A stretch of 64,000 nucleotides of DNA from an uncultured delta proteobacterium (GTDB lineage Bacteria > Desulfobacterota > Desulfobulbia > Desulfobulbales > Desulfocapsaceae), in assembly GCA_903875445.1 (NCBI GenBank), contig CAIQWD010000066.1, positions 1 through 64,000 on the forward strand. The letters run 5' to 3'. This document shows, in pieces, positions 42,821-51,423 of this stretch. Under the pieces are notes generated by a model. It saw nothing but the letters and a program-made list of their open reading frames with translations, made no database searches and had not been told where the DNA came from. Positions within the stretch are counted from its first letter, which is position 1. Every line of letters begins with the position of its first letter. The position numbers and the translations under genes are program-made.

Positions 42821-43860
42821 TCGGCAAAACGACTGCGGATTTCAACAAACATTTTGAAATTAAGGAGAAAATGATCAATGATGCGAGGATCAAAGTGAGA
42901 ACCCCGGCCTTCACTCATGATTGCCAAGGCCTGCTCGGAAGCGACGGCTTTTTTATAAACCCGTTCGCTGGTAAGGGCGTCGAAGACATCGCAGATTGCC
43001 CCTATGCGACCGGTAATGGGGATATTTTCACCAGATAACCCACGTGGATAGCCGCTGCCGTCATATTTTTCATGATGGTTCAGGGCGATCTCGGCCCCAA
43101 GACTGAGGATGTCGGAGGTGGATTCGGAGAGAATCCGATAGCCGATCTCGCAATGGGTTTTCATAATTGCGAATTCTTCGATGGTGAGTTTACCGGGTTT
43201 CAGTAAAATGGTATCCGAGATGCCGATCTTGCCGACATCATGCAGGGGCGCGGCGTTCTTAATTCTCTGACAAAACGATTCCGGAAGTTCACAGAGCCTG
43301 GCCAATTGCTCGGAATAATGGCCCATTCGGATGGTATGTTTGGCGGTTTCGTTGTCCCGGAATTCGGCGGCCTTGGAGAGGATATGGATGGACTCTTCCC
43401 GGGATTTGAAAAGCTCCCTGGTACGTTCCTCGATGAGGATCTCCAGTTCTTCACGATGGCGGCGATTTTCGATTTCCAGCTGCCTGCGTCTCAGCGCATT
43501 GGCGATATTGATGATCAGTTCGTTCGATTGGAAGGGTTTGGTCACATAGCCGTAGGCGCCCATATGCAAGGTCTCGATGGCTGTTTCCCGGTCGTCGACG
43601 CCGGTTACCATGATGACTGCAAGATCCGGATAACGCTGTACGGCAATACCCAGCAGTTCGACCCCGGACATGACGTTCATGTTGATGTCGCTGATAAGTA
43701 AATCGATGTGTTGCTGTGCGAGTATTTTCAGAGCCGATTCCGCATCTTCCGCCAAGCTATAGAGATATCCTTCCATTTCGACGATGGCTGCGATAACGCC
43801 GCGAACCTGGCGTTCGTCGTCGACAATGAGTATCCTCTCTCCCGCATGTTTCTTGGCCAT
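42817..43860 (-). CDS. receiver - HD-GYP response regulator (c-di-GMP phosphodiesterase)
   Basis: A 347-residue RpfG-like protein. The receiver spans residues 10-125 (ILIVDDERQ, LLISDINMNVMSG, YVTKPFQ), followed by a coiled linker of about 35 residues. The HD-GYP domain follows with HDVGKIGISD and HHEKYDGSGYPRGLSG, which are the metal-binding and GYP signatures, intact here. It would hydrolyse c-di-GMP when phosphorylated. The start at 43860 is preceded by GAGGG, and a GTG 15 nt upstream is less likely. It converges on the metF/hdr gene line. Confidence 0.9.
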   Translation of the reverse strand: MAKKHAGERILIVDDERQVRGVIAAIVEMEGYLYSLAEDAESALKILAQQHIDLLISDINMNVMSGVELLGIAVQRYPDLAVIMVTGVDDRETAIETLHMGAYGYVTKPFQSNELIINIANALRRRQLEIENRRHREELEILIEERTRELFKSREESIHILSKAAEFRDNETAKHTIRMGHYSEQLARLCELPESFCQRIKNAAPLHDVGKIGISDTILLKPGKLTIEEFAIMKTHCEIGYRILSESTSDILSLGAEIALNHHEKYDGSGYPRGLSGENIPITGRIGAICDVFDALTSERVYKKAVASEQALAIMSEGRGSHFDPRIIDHFLLNFKMFVEIRSRFAD

Positions 43861-44117
43861 GGCGTGTTCCCTCACTGATCAATGTACCCTTCGAGGTACA
43901 ATTCCATTTACACTTCTATCTAAGCATAAATAGTGATCAGAAAGCAAAGAGCTTTACAAAAAAGGAGGCGCACCCATGCATCATGAAACATCCCCATGCG
44001 CTTTGTACTGCATGGTATCTGCGAAGGCTTCGATTGAGATTGAGAGTTGGAGTTCCCTCAAAAGATAGCAGAATCCGGACGAGTTACGGCGTTGGCGAAA
44101 GGTGTTTTGCCGAGACC

Positions 44118-45752
44118 TTAAGCGGCTTTTCGGTCGAGATACTCATCTCCGTTGCTTTGGCTTGCCTCTTTTGCTGCCAGATATTCATCGAAGCTCATCA
44201 TCACGTCAACGATGCCGTCGGCAGTAATTTCGACGATCCGATTGGCTACGGTTGCCACGAATTGGTGATCATGGGAGGCGAAAAGGACAATCTCGGAGAA
44301 GGCGATCAGCCCGTTGTTGAGGGCGATGATCGACTCAAGGTCGAGGTGGTTGGTGGGTTCATCGAGGATGAGGGCATTGGCGTCGGCGAGCATCATTTTG
44401 GCGAGCATGCAGCGCACCCGCTCCCCGCCGGAAAGTACGGTGGTTTTTTTCGTTGCCTCATCGCCGGAAAAAAGCATTTTGCCAAGAAAGCCGCGGATAA
44501 AACTCTCTGTCTCTTTAGCCGGCGCATATTGACGCAGCCAGCCGACGAGATCCAACTCCCCGTTGTTGAAAAAGTCGCTGTTTTCCTTAGGGAAGTAAGA
44601 ATTTTTCATCGTTACTCCCCAGCGGAAGCTGCCTGAATCTGCTTGCAGCTCGCCGGCGAGAATCTGAAACAAAGTGGTCTTGGCGAGGCTGTTGATCCCG
44701 ATGAAGGCGATTTTATCGCCTTTGTTGACGGTAAGATTAAGATCGCGAAACATCGAAACCCCATCAATGGTTTTGCTGAGCCCTTTGATCTCGAGAATGA
44801 TATCGCCGCAGGGTCGTTCGGCCTTGAAGGTGATAAAAGGATATTTGCGGGAGGAACAGGGCATCTCTTCGATAGTGAGTTTTTCCAGCAGTTTTTTCCG
44901 GGATGTTGCCTGTTTGGCTTTGGAGGCGTTGGAGCTGAAACGACGAATGAACTCCTTAAGATCTTCAGCTTTGGCCTTGGCCTTTTTGCTCTCGGTCTCT
45001 TTCTGGTGGAAATGGAGTTGGCTGGCCTCGTACCAGAAGTCGTAGTTGCCGACATAGACGGTAATTTTGCCGAAATCGATATCGGCCATATGGGTACAGA
45101 CCTGATTGAGAAAATGGCGATCATGGGAGACGATGATGACCGTATTCTGAAAACGGGCAAGAAATTCCTCAAGCCAGTTGATGGTCGTCAGGTCGAGCTG
45201 ATTGGTGGGTTCGTCGAGCAGGAGAATATCCGGATTACCGAAGAGGGCTTGGGCCAGCAGCACCCGTACCTTGTCGCTGCCGTCGAGTTCTTTCATTTTC
45301 TTCTCACGAATTTCTTCCGGGATGCCAAGACCTTTCAAGAGCACCGCAGCCTCCGCTTCCGCCTCGTAGCCGTTCATTTCGCCGAATTTGGCCTCAAGTT
45401 CCGCCGAGCGGATGCCATCTTCCTCGGTAAAATCGGCTTTGGCGTAAATTGCTTCGCGTTCGGCCATTACCTTGAAGAGCTTTTTATGACCCATGAGCAC
45501 GGTGTTGATAATGGAGTGCTCGTCGAAGGCGAACTGATCCTGACTGAGTACCGCGATGCGTTCCCGGGGACCTTTGCTGATCTCACCCCGATCAGGTTCC
45601 ATCTGGCCGGCCAGGATCTTTAAAAAAGTTGATTTGCCGGCGCCGTTGGCGCCGATCAGTCCGTAGCAGTTGCCATGGGTGAACTTGATATTGACGTCTT
45701 GAAAGATGACCCTCTTGCCATAGGAAAGAGCAACATTGGATGCGGTAATCAT
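44118..45752 (-). CDS. ABC-F family ATPase, YbiT-like
   Basis: A 544-residue ABC-F protein with two ATPase domains and no membrane part. Domain 1 has Walker A GANGAGKST and the family phrase SQDQFAFDEHSIINTVLMGHK. The linker has the Lys/Arg-rich NASKAKQATSRKKLLEK. Domain 2 has the signature LSGGERVRCMLAKMMLA and Walker B ALILDEPTNHLDLES. Its Walker A reads GINSLAKTT, with Ala at the Gly before Lys. ABC-F proteins act on ribosomes at the tRNA exit site. Start: GAGGA precedes the ATG at 45752. Confidence 0.9.
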   Translation of the reverse strand: MITASNVALSYGKRVIFQDVNIKFTHGNCYGLIGANGAGKSTFLKILAGQMEPDRGEISKGPRERIAVLSQDQFAFDEHSIINTVLMGHKKLFKVMAEREAIYAKADFTEEDGIRSAELEAKFGEMNGYEAEAEAAVLLKGLGIPEEIREKKMKELDGSDKVRVLLAQALFGNPDILLLDEPTNQLDLTTINWLEEFLARFQNTVIIVSHDRHFLNQVCTHMADIDFGKITVYVGNYDFWYEASQLHFHQKETESKKAKAKAEDLKEFIRRFSSNASKAKQATSRKKLLEKLTIEEMPCSSRKYPFITFKAERPCGDIILEIKGLSKTIDGVSMFRDLNLTVNKGDKIAFIGINSLAKTTLFQILAGELQADSGSFRWGVTMKNSYFPKENSDFFNNGELDLVGWLRQYAPAKETESFIRGFLGKMLFSGDEATKKTTVLSGGERVRCMLAKMMLADANALILDEPTNHLDLESIIALNNGLIAFSEIVLFASHDHQFVATVANRIVEITADGIVDVMMSFDEYLAAKEASQSNGDEYLDRKAA

Positions 45753-45826
45753 GGTTGTGTCCTCATAACAAAGCCACCAGGATGTCCCCATGGCATAGAG
45801 TGATTTTATAAATAAAATTTTGTAAT

Positions 45827-45976
45827 TTATGACTGCTCTTCCGGAAGATTGAGGTTTTCTCTATCTTCTCCGGAATTTTTTTGTTTTTCCTGTTTTTGCT
45901 GGCGTTTTTCTTCTTTTTTCTTTTTCTTTGCCAGTTCTTTCTGCCGTTTTTCAAATGAATAGTTTGGTTTCGCCAA
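45827..45976 (-). CDS. short Lys-rich conserved protein
   Basis: A 49-residue highly basic protein: a start of MAKPNYSFEKRQKELAKKKK, then Glu/Lys/Gln repeats and an acidic tail. I recall very similar 40-60-residue proteins in many proteobacteria, without assigned function. The TTG at 45976 is preferred as start: AAGGAG lies 6 nt before it, and it gives the usual MAKPNYSF. An ATG two codons upstream abuts the ribosome site. It lies between the csp and ABC-F genes on the same strand, a typical setting for ribosome- or RNA-associated proteins. Confidence 0.6.
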   Translation of the reverse strand: MAKPNYSFEKRQKELAKKKKKEEKRQQKQEKQKNSGEDRENLNLPEEQS

Positions 45977-46103
45977 GATCATCTCCTTCCGCTTGCTCGT
46001 GTTGGATAACAACACGAGTACCTGAATCTCTCAGAAAAAATTGCCCAGTTTTACCCTCTAGCGGGTATTGAAAAAAGTCAATGTTTTCGCTGCGAAGGTG
46101 AAA

Positions 46104-46124
46104 GACCCCGCGGTGAACGGGGCC
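46104..46124 (-). terminator. terminator of the cold-shock gene
   Basis: CCCCG/CGGGG stem with a 7-nt loop (46104-46124). It is followed on the minus strand by TTTC. Confidence 0.5.
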
Positions 46125-46148
46125 ATTTCAACCGTTCGCGAACAATTG

Positions 46149-46349
46149 CTACTGCTGAACGACATTGGCCGCTGCCGGACCTTTCGGGCCGTCGACAACC
46201 TCGAAGGTCACGCGAGCACCTTCCTCCAGGGATTTAAAACCCTGGGCCTGAATTGCAGTATGGTGAACAAAGATATCCTTGCCGCCGTCCTGCTCAATAA
46301 AACCAAAACCTTTTGCATCGTTGAACCATTTTACTGTACCTTGAGCCAT
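46149..46349 (-). CDS. cold-shock protein (CspA family)
   Basis: A 66-residue OB-fold protein. RNP1 is KGFGFI and RNP2 is DIFVHH. It begins [20 protein letters not shown] and spans the whole family length. It binds single-stranded RNA or DNA and melts mRNA structure. Start: AAAGGAG 9 nt before the ATG. The 5' leader contains two perfect hairpins (see separate entry). The DEAD-box helicase gene lies just upstream on the same strand, a functional pair. Confidence 0.95.
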   Translation of the reverse strand: MAQGTVKWFNDAKGFGFIEQDGGKDIFVHHTAIQAQGFKSLEEGARVTFEVVDGPKGPAAANVVQQ

Positions 46350-46420
46350 CTTGTACTACTCCTTTATTCGGGGTATTACCCCTTTGTCATGTAGTCGAAA
46401 CATCACCTGACACTTCGACT
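46350..46420 (-). promoter_or_regulatory. structured 5' leader of the cold-shock mRNA
   Basis: Two perfect inverted repeats precede the gene: AGTCGAA / TTCGACT (46393-46399 with 46414-46420) and GGGGTA-A-TACCCC (46370-46382 on the minus strand). The second ends just upstream of the Shine-Dalgarno. Confidence 0.5.
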
Positions 46421-46424
46421 GGAA

Positions 46425-46440
46425 GTCTGGGAATCCAGAC
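46425..46440 (-). terminator. small hairpin after the helicase gene
   Basis: GTCTGG-ATTC-CCAGAC on the minus strand, 12 nt after the helicase stop. The T-run after it is poor, so termination may be partial. Confidence 0.4.
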
Positions 46441-46452
46441 AAAATTATTAAA

Positions 46453-47721
46453 TTATCGTTGATAGGTTTTTCTAGTGCCGAAATCAAAGGCACAGGCCTT
46501 ATCACGTCGGCTTTTGCCTTGTCCGGCGGCGCCGGTTTTCTTTGCCCGCGGTGCCTGGCGGGGCAAAGTCTCACGCCTTTCTTCGCGGCGCTCTTCTTCT
46601 GCCTGCGGGGCCAAAACAGGAGTCGTCTCACGGGTCATTTTTTTTCCGAGATTTCGCTCAATGAGGGCGATCATCTTGCTATCCTCATGGCCGGCAAAGG
46701 TCAAGGCCTCACCGGAACGGGAAGCTCGACCGGTTCGTCCGGTGCGATGCGTATAGGTCTCGGCGGTGTCCGGCATGTCATAATTGATGACATGGGAGAT
46801 ACCGGTTACATCGATGCCGCGGGCGGCAATGTCGGTCGCAACGAGAATGCCATAGGTACCGTCGCGAAAACCGTCGAGGGCCTGCTGTCTCTTCTGCTGC
46901 GAAAGATTGCCCTGTATTGAGGCGGCGTTGAAGCCGGATCGCTCAAGCTGCAGCGCCAGACTTTTCGCCTTATGTTTAGTGCGGGTAAAAACCAGGGTAC
47001 TGGTCATTTGCCGCTCATTAATGATGTTTTTCAACAACGAGGTCTTTTGCTCCGTTGCCACCTGAAAGAGGCCATGGGAGATTAACGGGGCCGGCAGGGT
47101 ATGGTTGATCTGCACGGTTACCGGATTCTTGAGAATTTCTTCCGCCAGATGGCGGATTTCTCCCGGCATGGTGGCGGAAAAAACCAGCGATTGGCGGTTT
47201 TTCGGCAACAGCCTGATGATGCGGCGAATGTCCGGCAGGAAGCCCTTGTCGAACATATGGTCCGCTTCATCGAGAACCAGCACCTCAACGGTGCTGAGGG
47301 TTAAGGCCTTTTCATTCAGCAGGTCGAGCAGGCGGCCGGGACAGGCGACGACAATTTCTACTCCAGCGCGAAGGGTGTTTATCTGCTTGCCTTTACCCAC
47401 TCCGCCATAAATAACGACGCTGTGCAGATCGGTTTGCTGGCTCATCTTGCCGATATTTTCATGGATCTGTTCGGCCAGCTCCCTGGTGGGGGCGACAATC
47501 AGGGCCCGTACTTTTTTTCGGGGTCCGGTGAGCAGTCGTTCGAGAAGAGGGAGGACAAAGGCCGCTGTCTTGCCGGTGCCGGTCTGGGCCAGACCAAGGA
47601 TGTCGCGACCTGCCAGAATTGGCGGGATAGCCTCTTTCTGGATGGGGGTCGGGGTGGTGTAGCCGCAGGCCGTGATGCCGGCGTCTATCGTCGGATGAAA
47701 CTGAAAATCTTTAAAACTCAT
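46453..47721 (-). CDS. DEAD-box RNA helicase (RhlE-like)
   Basis: A 422-residue DEAD-box helicase. Motifs in order: Q motif (FHPTIDAGITACGYTTPTPIQ), Walker A AQTGTGKT, PTRELAEQ, DEAD in VLVLDEADHMFD, SAT, and C-terminal ARGIDV and HRTGRTGR. The tail of about 60 residues is basic and Arg-rich, as in RhlE proteins, and probably binds RNA. Role: unwinding of structured RNA, ribosome assembly or cold adaptation. Start: GGAG 5 nt before the ATG. It is followed by the csp gene about 100 nt downstream. Confidence 0.93.
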   Translation of the reverse strand: MSFKDFQFHPTIDAGITACGYTTPTPIQKEAIPPILAGRDILGLAQTGTGKTAAFVLPLLERLLTGPRKKVRALIVAPTRELAEQIHENIGKMSQQTDLHSVVIYGGVGKGKQINTLRAGVEIVVACPGRLLDLLNEKALTLSTVEVLVLDEADHMFDKGFLPDIRRIIRLLPKNRQSLVFSATMPGEIRHLAEEILKNPVTVQINHTLPAPLISHGLFQVATEQKTSLLKNIINERQMTSTLVFTRTKHKAKSLALQLERSGFNAASIQGNLSQQKRQQALDGFRDGTYGILVATDIAARGIDVTGISHVINYDMPDTAETYTHRTGRTGRASRSGEALTFAGHEDSKMIALIERNLGKKMTRETTPVLAPQAEEERREERRETLPRQAPRAKKTGAAGQGKSRRDKACAFDFGTRKTYQR

Positions 47722-48506
47722 TTATACTCCAAAGTAATTCGTGGTGAGCTGCCGGGTCGTTGCCGGGCCTCTCGAGAGTGCGGACGCCAAAGGGATCCGC
47801 TGGGTATTATGCATTATCTCTGTGCAAGTCGGGGCCGGTGACGGTCCGTTGACTTGCTGTCGGATGTCGCGAGAAATCCGAAAAAATGCAGTTGATTGGC
47901 ACAATGATTGTGGATGAGGTTGACGTATATGACCAGGAAGTTGAGACAGAAAAGGGATACAATGAGATCTTGTCAAAGTTCGACAAAAGTATCCGTCTAT
48001 GGGTCTCATGCTGCTCCTCCGGTTTAAGTAAACAGCATGAACTTCGACAGCAACGAACGACGCTAGGAAAAAAAAGAGACTAACGAGGAGAACCTGAAGG
48101 AAATGTGCTTCTACTTAAAAAGATTCGAAGCACACAATATAAACTCTTCTCAGGAATATGCAAGGATAATATTGGATGGCATTAGGATTAGGTGTGCAGC
48201 CCAGCACCATTAAGAGTTTGGTGACTCTGCGGCAATCATTATTTATCCGTTTCTGAATTATTTATTTCATTTTTTTCCAGCAAAACGCTACAATATCATA
48301 ACGGACGGCTGCATTCACCAACCGTAACGGTACAAGTCATATGCGGAGATCGTGGTGAATGCCGGAGTTTTTCCGAATATCGAAAGGTAGGGGGTAACCC
48401 TTATCCTCGGGCGATTTCCGGGAAGGATTTTTGTTAACAAGCGTTATCAGGAGCAAGGTCTTTAAGAGGGAAGTCTTACGGAAAACTTTAATCAAGGAGA
48501 ATGCCC
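47722..48506. other. 785-nt region between helicase and dodecin genes
   Basis: No credible gene. It contains TTGTC-N7-GACAA (47970-47986) in the helicase upstream region. A long dyad GCATTCACCA / TGGTGAATGC (48311-48320 with 48353-48362) encloses the palindrome ACCGT-A-ACGGT (48321-48331), upstream of the dodecin gene. Confidence 0.5.
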
Positions 48507-48719
48507 ATGTCTGAGAGTGTTTACAAAATTATTGAACTGGTTGGATCAAGTCCTGTGTCTTGGGAAGAAGCAACAAAAAATGCCGTCAATTCGGCAGGCC
48601 TCAGCCTCCGTGATCTGCGTATAGCAGAAGTCATGACACTTGATATGAAGATTGAGAATAATGAACCGGCGGTTTTCCGGGCACGCGTCAAACTCTCTTT
48701 CAAGCTCCTCTCGGATTAG
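48507..48719 (+). CDS. dodecin family flavin-binding protein
   Basis: A 70-residue dodecin. It has the strand-helix-strand pattern SVYKIIELVGSSPVSWEEAT, then NAVNSAGLSLRDLRIAEV and FRARVKLSFKLL. Trp in the SWEEA segment is the residue that stacks on flavin in dodecins. It forms hollow dodecamers that store or buffer FMN/FAD. Start: AAGGAG is 7 nt before the ATG at 48507. An ATG 6 nt upstream abuts the ribosome site. It has a strong terminator. Confidence 0.92.
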   Translation: MSESVYKIIELVGSSPVSWEEATKNAVNSAGLSLRDLRIAEVMTLDMKIENNEPAVFRARVKLSFKLLSD

Positions 48720-48746
48720 AGCATCTTGTTTGCAGAGAGTTCGGCA

Positions 48747-48784
48747 GGGCTTGAGCTATGGCACTAGGTCCATAACTCAAGCCC
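48747..48784 (+). terminator. terminator of the dodecin gene
   Basis: 15-nt arms (48747-48761 with 48770-48784) pair at 14 positions around an 8-nt loop. GCACTTTTT follows. Confidence 0.85.
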
Positions 48785-48825
48785 GCACTTTTTGCATCTG
48801 CACTCTTTGGCAGTCAAAAAATACG

Positions 48826-49269
48826 CTATGCGAGCTTTTTTCCAATGGCTTTGCCATAGTCCTGGCAGGCCTTGAGGCCTTCGTTGCCGGTCACCATGTC
48901 CTCGGTAAGCTTCAAGGGTCCGAGGTCCGTCATATCCATTTTAAACACATGCATCATTGTATCAAAAAGCATCGGAGCACTTTCGCCGCTATGGGTGTGC
49001 GAACCGAAGGCGCCGCCGATTTTTCCCGTCAAGTTGGCGAGTTCCGCCTTAAACAAGAACTGCTTCATTCCACCCGTCATATCCTTATGGTAGGTAGGGC
49101 AACCGAAGATATAGGCGTCGTAGCCGACGATGTCCAGTTCGTTGTCGATCTCTGAAATTTTCTTGAGTATCACTTCAATTGCGCAAACTCGAAGTCCCTC
49201 GGCAATGAAATTGGCCATGGCTTCGGTTTTTCCGGTGCGACTGTGATAGGCGATGAGCGCTTTTTTCAT
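48826..49269 (-). CDS. flavodoxin
   Basis: A 147-residue flavodoxin-fold protein. The phosphate loop is AYHSRTGKTEAMANFIAEG and the second FMN loop lies in YIFGCPTYHKDMTGGMKQF. The glycine-rich GGAFGSHTHSGESAP region completes the site. It carries electrons between flavin or iron-sulfur proteins. Start: GAGGAGG lies before the ATG at 49269. A longer frame upstream is unlikely. It converges on the dodecin gene and the two flavin-related genes share a terminator region. Confidence 0.88.
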   Translation of the reverse strand: MKKALIAYHSRTGKTEAMANFIAEGLRVCAIEVILKKISEIDNELDIVGYDAYIFGCPTYHKDMTGGMKQFLFKAELANLTGKIGGAFGSHTHSGESAPMLFDTMMHVFKMDMTDLGPLKLTEDMVTGNEGLKACQDYGKAIGKKLA

Positions 49270-49634
49270 GCAACCTCCTCTGGTTTTCCCTGATAGCGGT
49301 GGATGGAGTTGGGATAAGAAAAGTACGTGTAGAGAATACCCTGTTACGCTTGGTGAAAGGCTGTATCGTGTCTCCCCTTGAACCCATAGGGTGGGCGGCG
49401 GGGTGAGAGATGGGATGAAAGCATCACCGGCTCTGACAACGATGCGCATCTTTTGTTTTTTGTCAATATTTGTCAATACCTTAGAAGGGTGCTGGACATA
49501 TCAGGCGGAAAGCTATAACTTAGAGAGAAACATATCCGCTGGGGAGTTCTTTGGAAACTGGCTAAAACTACCAGGATCAAAACCGCGCAGCCGAAATTCC
49601 CTCGATGACCAATATCAACACAACAGGAGAAACC
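49270..49634. other. intergenic region upstream of flavodoxin and CBS genes
   Basis: 365 nt. It contains a perfect tandem pair of TTTGTCAATA (49459-49468 and 49469-49478). On the minus strand this gives two TTGACA boxes in series toward the flavodoxin gene. No gene. Confidence 0.45.
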
Positions 49635-50084
49635 ATGCTAAAGGCCAAAGAAATAATGACTGCTCAGGTGATAACCGTAACTCCTGAGACATCGGTGACC
49701 GATCTTGCCCGGCTGCTGGCATCCCATAATATCAGCGGGGCACCGGTTGTCGATGCATCCGGTGGGCTCCTCGGGGTGGTTACTGAAAATGATCTCATCG
49801 ATCAAACAAAAAAAATTCATATTCCCACCGTCATTGCTATCCTCGATTCCCTCATTTTTCTTGAACGTCCCAATAAAATGGAGAAAGATATCAGAAAATT
49901 TGCCGGTTCAACGGTTGCCGACATCTATTCCAAAAATCCGATCACGGTTGATGAGGATACCCCGCTCGAAGAATTGGCAACCATCATGGCGGAAAAGAAT
50001 ATGCATACCCTACCGGTTATGAGGGGGTTGCAGCTGGTAGGGGTGATCGGCAAAGGCGATATCATCAAGACCTTGATTTCTTAG
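49635..50084 (+). CDS. CBS-domain pair protein
   Basis: A 149-residue protein made of two CBS motifs. The first is IMTAQVITVTPETSVTDLAR with ISGAPVVDASGGLLGVVTENDLI. The second is KNPITVDEDTPLEELATIM with MHTLPVMRGLQLVGVIGKGDII. A helical insert of about 35 residues separates them. Such proteins bind adenine nucleotides and sense energy state. The partner is unknown. Start: CAGGAGA before the ATG at 49635. It sits 40 nt before the diguanylate cyclase gene, probably the same transcript. Confidence 0.9.
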   Translation: MLKAKEIMTAQVITVTPETSVTDLARLLASHNISGAPVVDASGGLLGVVTENDLIDQTKKIHIPTVIAILDSLIFLERPNKMEKDIRKFAGSTVADIYSKNPITVDEDTPLEELATIMAEKNMHTLPVMRGLQLVGVIGKGDIIKTLIS

Positions 50085-50124
50085 ACGTTTATCAACTACG
50101 GATCACCGGGAGAAAGAAAGCCAG

Positions 50125-51396
50125 ATGCGACAACTTCTTCTCGTTGAAGACAGCAACATGTTCGGTCGGCTTGCGAAAAGTAAGATCGAAAAGGCTTTTG
50201 ATATCCCTGTATTCTGGACAAAAACCCTGGCGGAGACAGAAAAGCTGCTGACCATGGCCAAGGGGAATTTTTCGATGGCCTTGCTGGACTTCAATCTGCC
50301 GGATGCCCCGAATGGGGAGGTCATTGACCGGGTAATCGCCGAAGGCATTACCACCTTTGTCTTTACTGCTGATTTGACGGATGAAGTGCGCAATTTGGTG
50401 TGGTCGAAAAAGGTCGCCGACTATATCCTCAAGGAGGATCCGAACAGTCTCGATTATATTATCGCCGCCATGCGCCAGATCGACGAAAATCAGGAATCGC
50501 TGGTTCTCGTTGTCGGGGATTCGACGGAATATCGGTCTATGGTTTCAGAGCTTCTCTATATCAGGAAGTTTCGTGTCCTGACCGCTCCTGACGGCAAGAG
50601 CGCCTTGGAGATCTTGGATCAGTACCGAGAGATAAAACTAGTGATTACCGATTTCACCATGCCCGGGATGGATGGCTGTACTCTCTGTCAGAAAATCAGA
50701 GAAAAATATAAACAAGACCATCTGGCAATTATTGGTTTTCCTACAAAAAACGAGGGAAATGTCGGGGCTCGGTTTATTAAAAGCGGCGCCAATGATTTTA
50801 TTCTCCAACAGTCCTTTCTGGTGGAGGAGTTCTACTGCCGAGTCAATCATTGTATGGAGACCTTAAACCTCATCGGCAAGATTCGCGAAGGGGCGATTCG
50901 CGATTTTCTCACCGGCCTGCATAATCGGCGGTATTTTTTCGATGCCGGCAATGATCTCCTCAGGCGATGCCAGAAAGGCCAAGAAAGGTTGTCCTGCATC
51001 ATGCTGGACATCGATTTTTTTAAGAAAGTAAATGATACATATGGGCACGATGTCGGCGATCTGGTGATCAGAAGCATTGCCAGGATGCTCCGGGAGGATG
51101 CCGGTAACCGGGATATTGTCGCCCGCATAGGCGGGGAGGAATTCTGCATCCTCACTCCGGGAGGGACGAGGCGGGATGTAATCGCCAGGTGTGAAAATTT
51201 GCGCCGGAGGATCGCAAAAACTCCGGCAGCCCTGCTGCAAGATAAGATGCCGCTCTTGGTCACCACCAGTATCGGCGTCTGCACCGAGATGGACGATAGC
51301 CTGGAACTGATGATAAAGATTGCCGATGAGCGCTTGTATAAGGCTAAGGCCGGCGGTCGCAATCGTGTGGAATCCCAGCCTCCGAGCCAACATTAA
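50125..51396 (+). CDS. two-receiver diguanylate cyclase
   Basis: A 423-residue REC-REC-GGDEF protein. Receiver 1 has LLVEDSN and LLDFNLPDA, with Lys in DYILKED. Receiver 2 has VVGDSTEYR and LVITDFTMPGMDG, but the conserved Lys position reads FILQQSF, so its phospho-switch may be impaired. The cyclase domain holds DFLTGLHNRRYF and GGEEF near residue 336. The I-site before it is GNRD rather than RxxD, so product inhibition may be absent. It makes c-di-GMP in response to phosphorylation. It follows the CBS gene. Confidence 0.92.
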   Translation: MRQLLLVEDSNMFGRLAKSKIEKAFDIPVFWTKTLAETEKLLTMAKGNFSMALLDFNLPDAPNGEVIDRVIAEGITTFVFTADLTDEVRNLVWSKKVADYILKEDPNSLDYIIAAMRQIDENQESLVLVVGDSTEYRSMVSELLYIRKFRVLTAPDGKSALEILDQYREIKLVITDFTMPGMDGCTLCQKIREKYKQDHLAIIGFPTKNEGNVGARFIKSGANDFILQQSFLVEEFYCRVNHCMETLNLIGKIREGAIRDFLTGLHNRRYFFDAGNDLLRRCQKGQERLSCIMLDIDFFKKVNDTYGHDVGDLVIRSIARMLREDAGNRDIVARIGGEEFCILTPGGTRRDVIARCENLRRRIAKTPAALLQDKMPLLVTTSIGVCTEMDDSLELMIKIADERLYKAKAGGRNRVESQPPSQH

Positions 51397-51423
51397 CAAT
51401 TATTCAGGCATTCGGAGATACCA

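Noticed and set aside
47899-47914. TGGCAC-AATGA-TTGTG as a sigma54 promoter
   Set aside because: The -12 element should read TTGCA/T and does not, and no gene start is positioned for it.
47886-48083. A 65-codon frame upstream of dodecin
   Set aside because: No ribosome site and no recognisable family. Most of its length shows no coding pattern.
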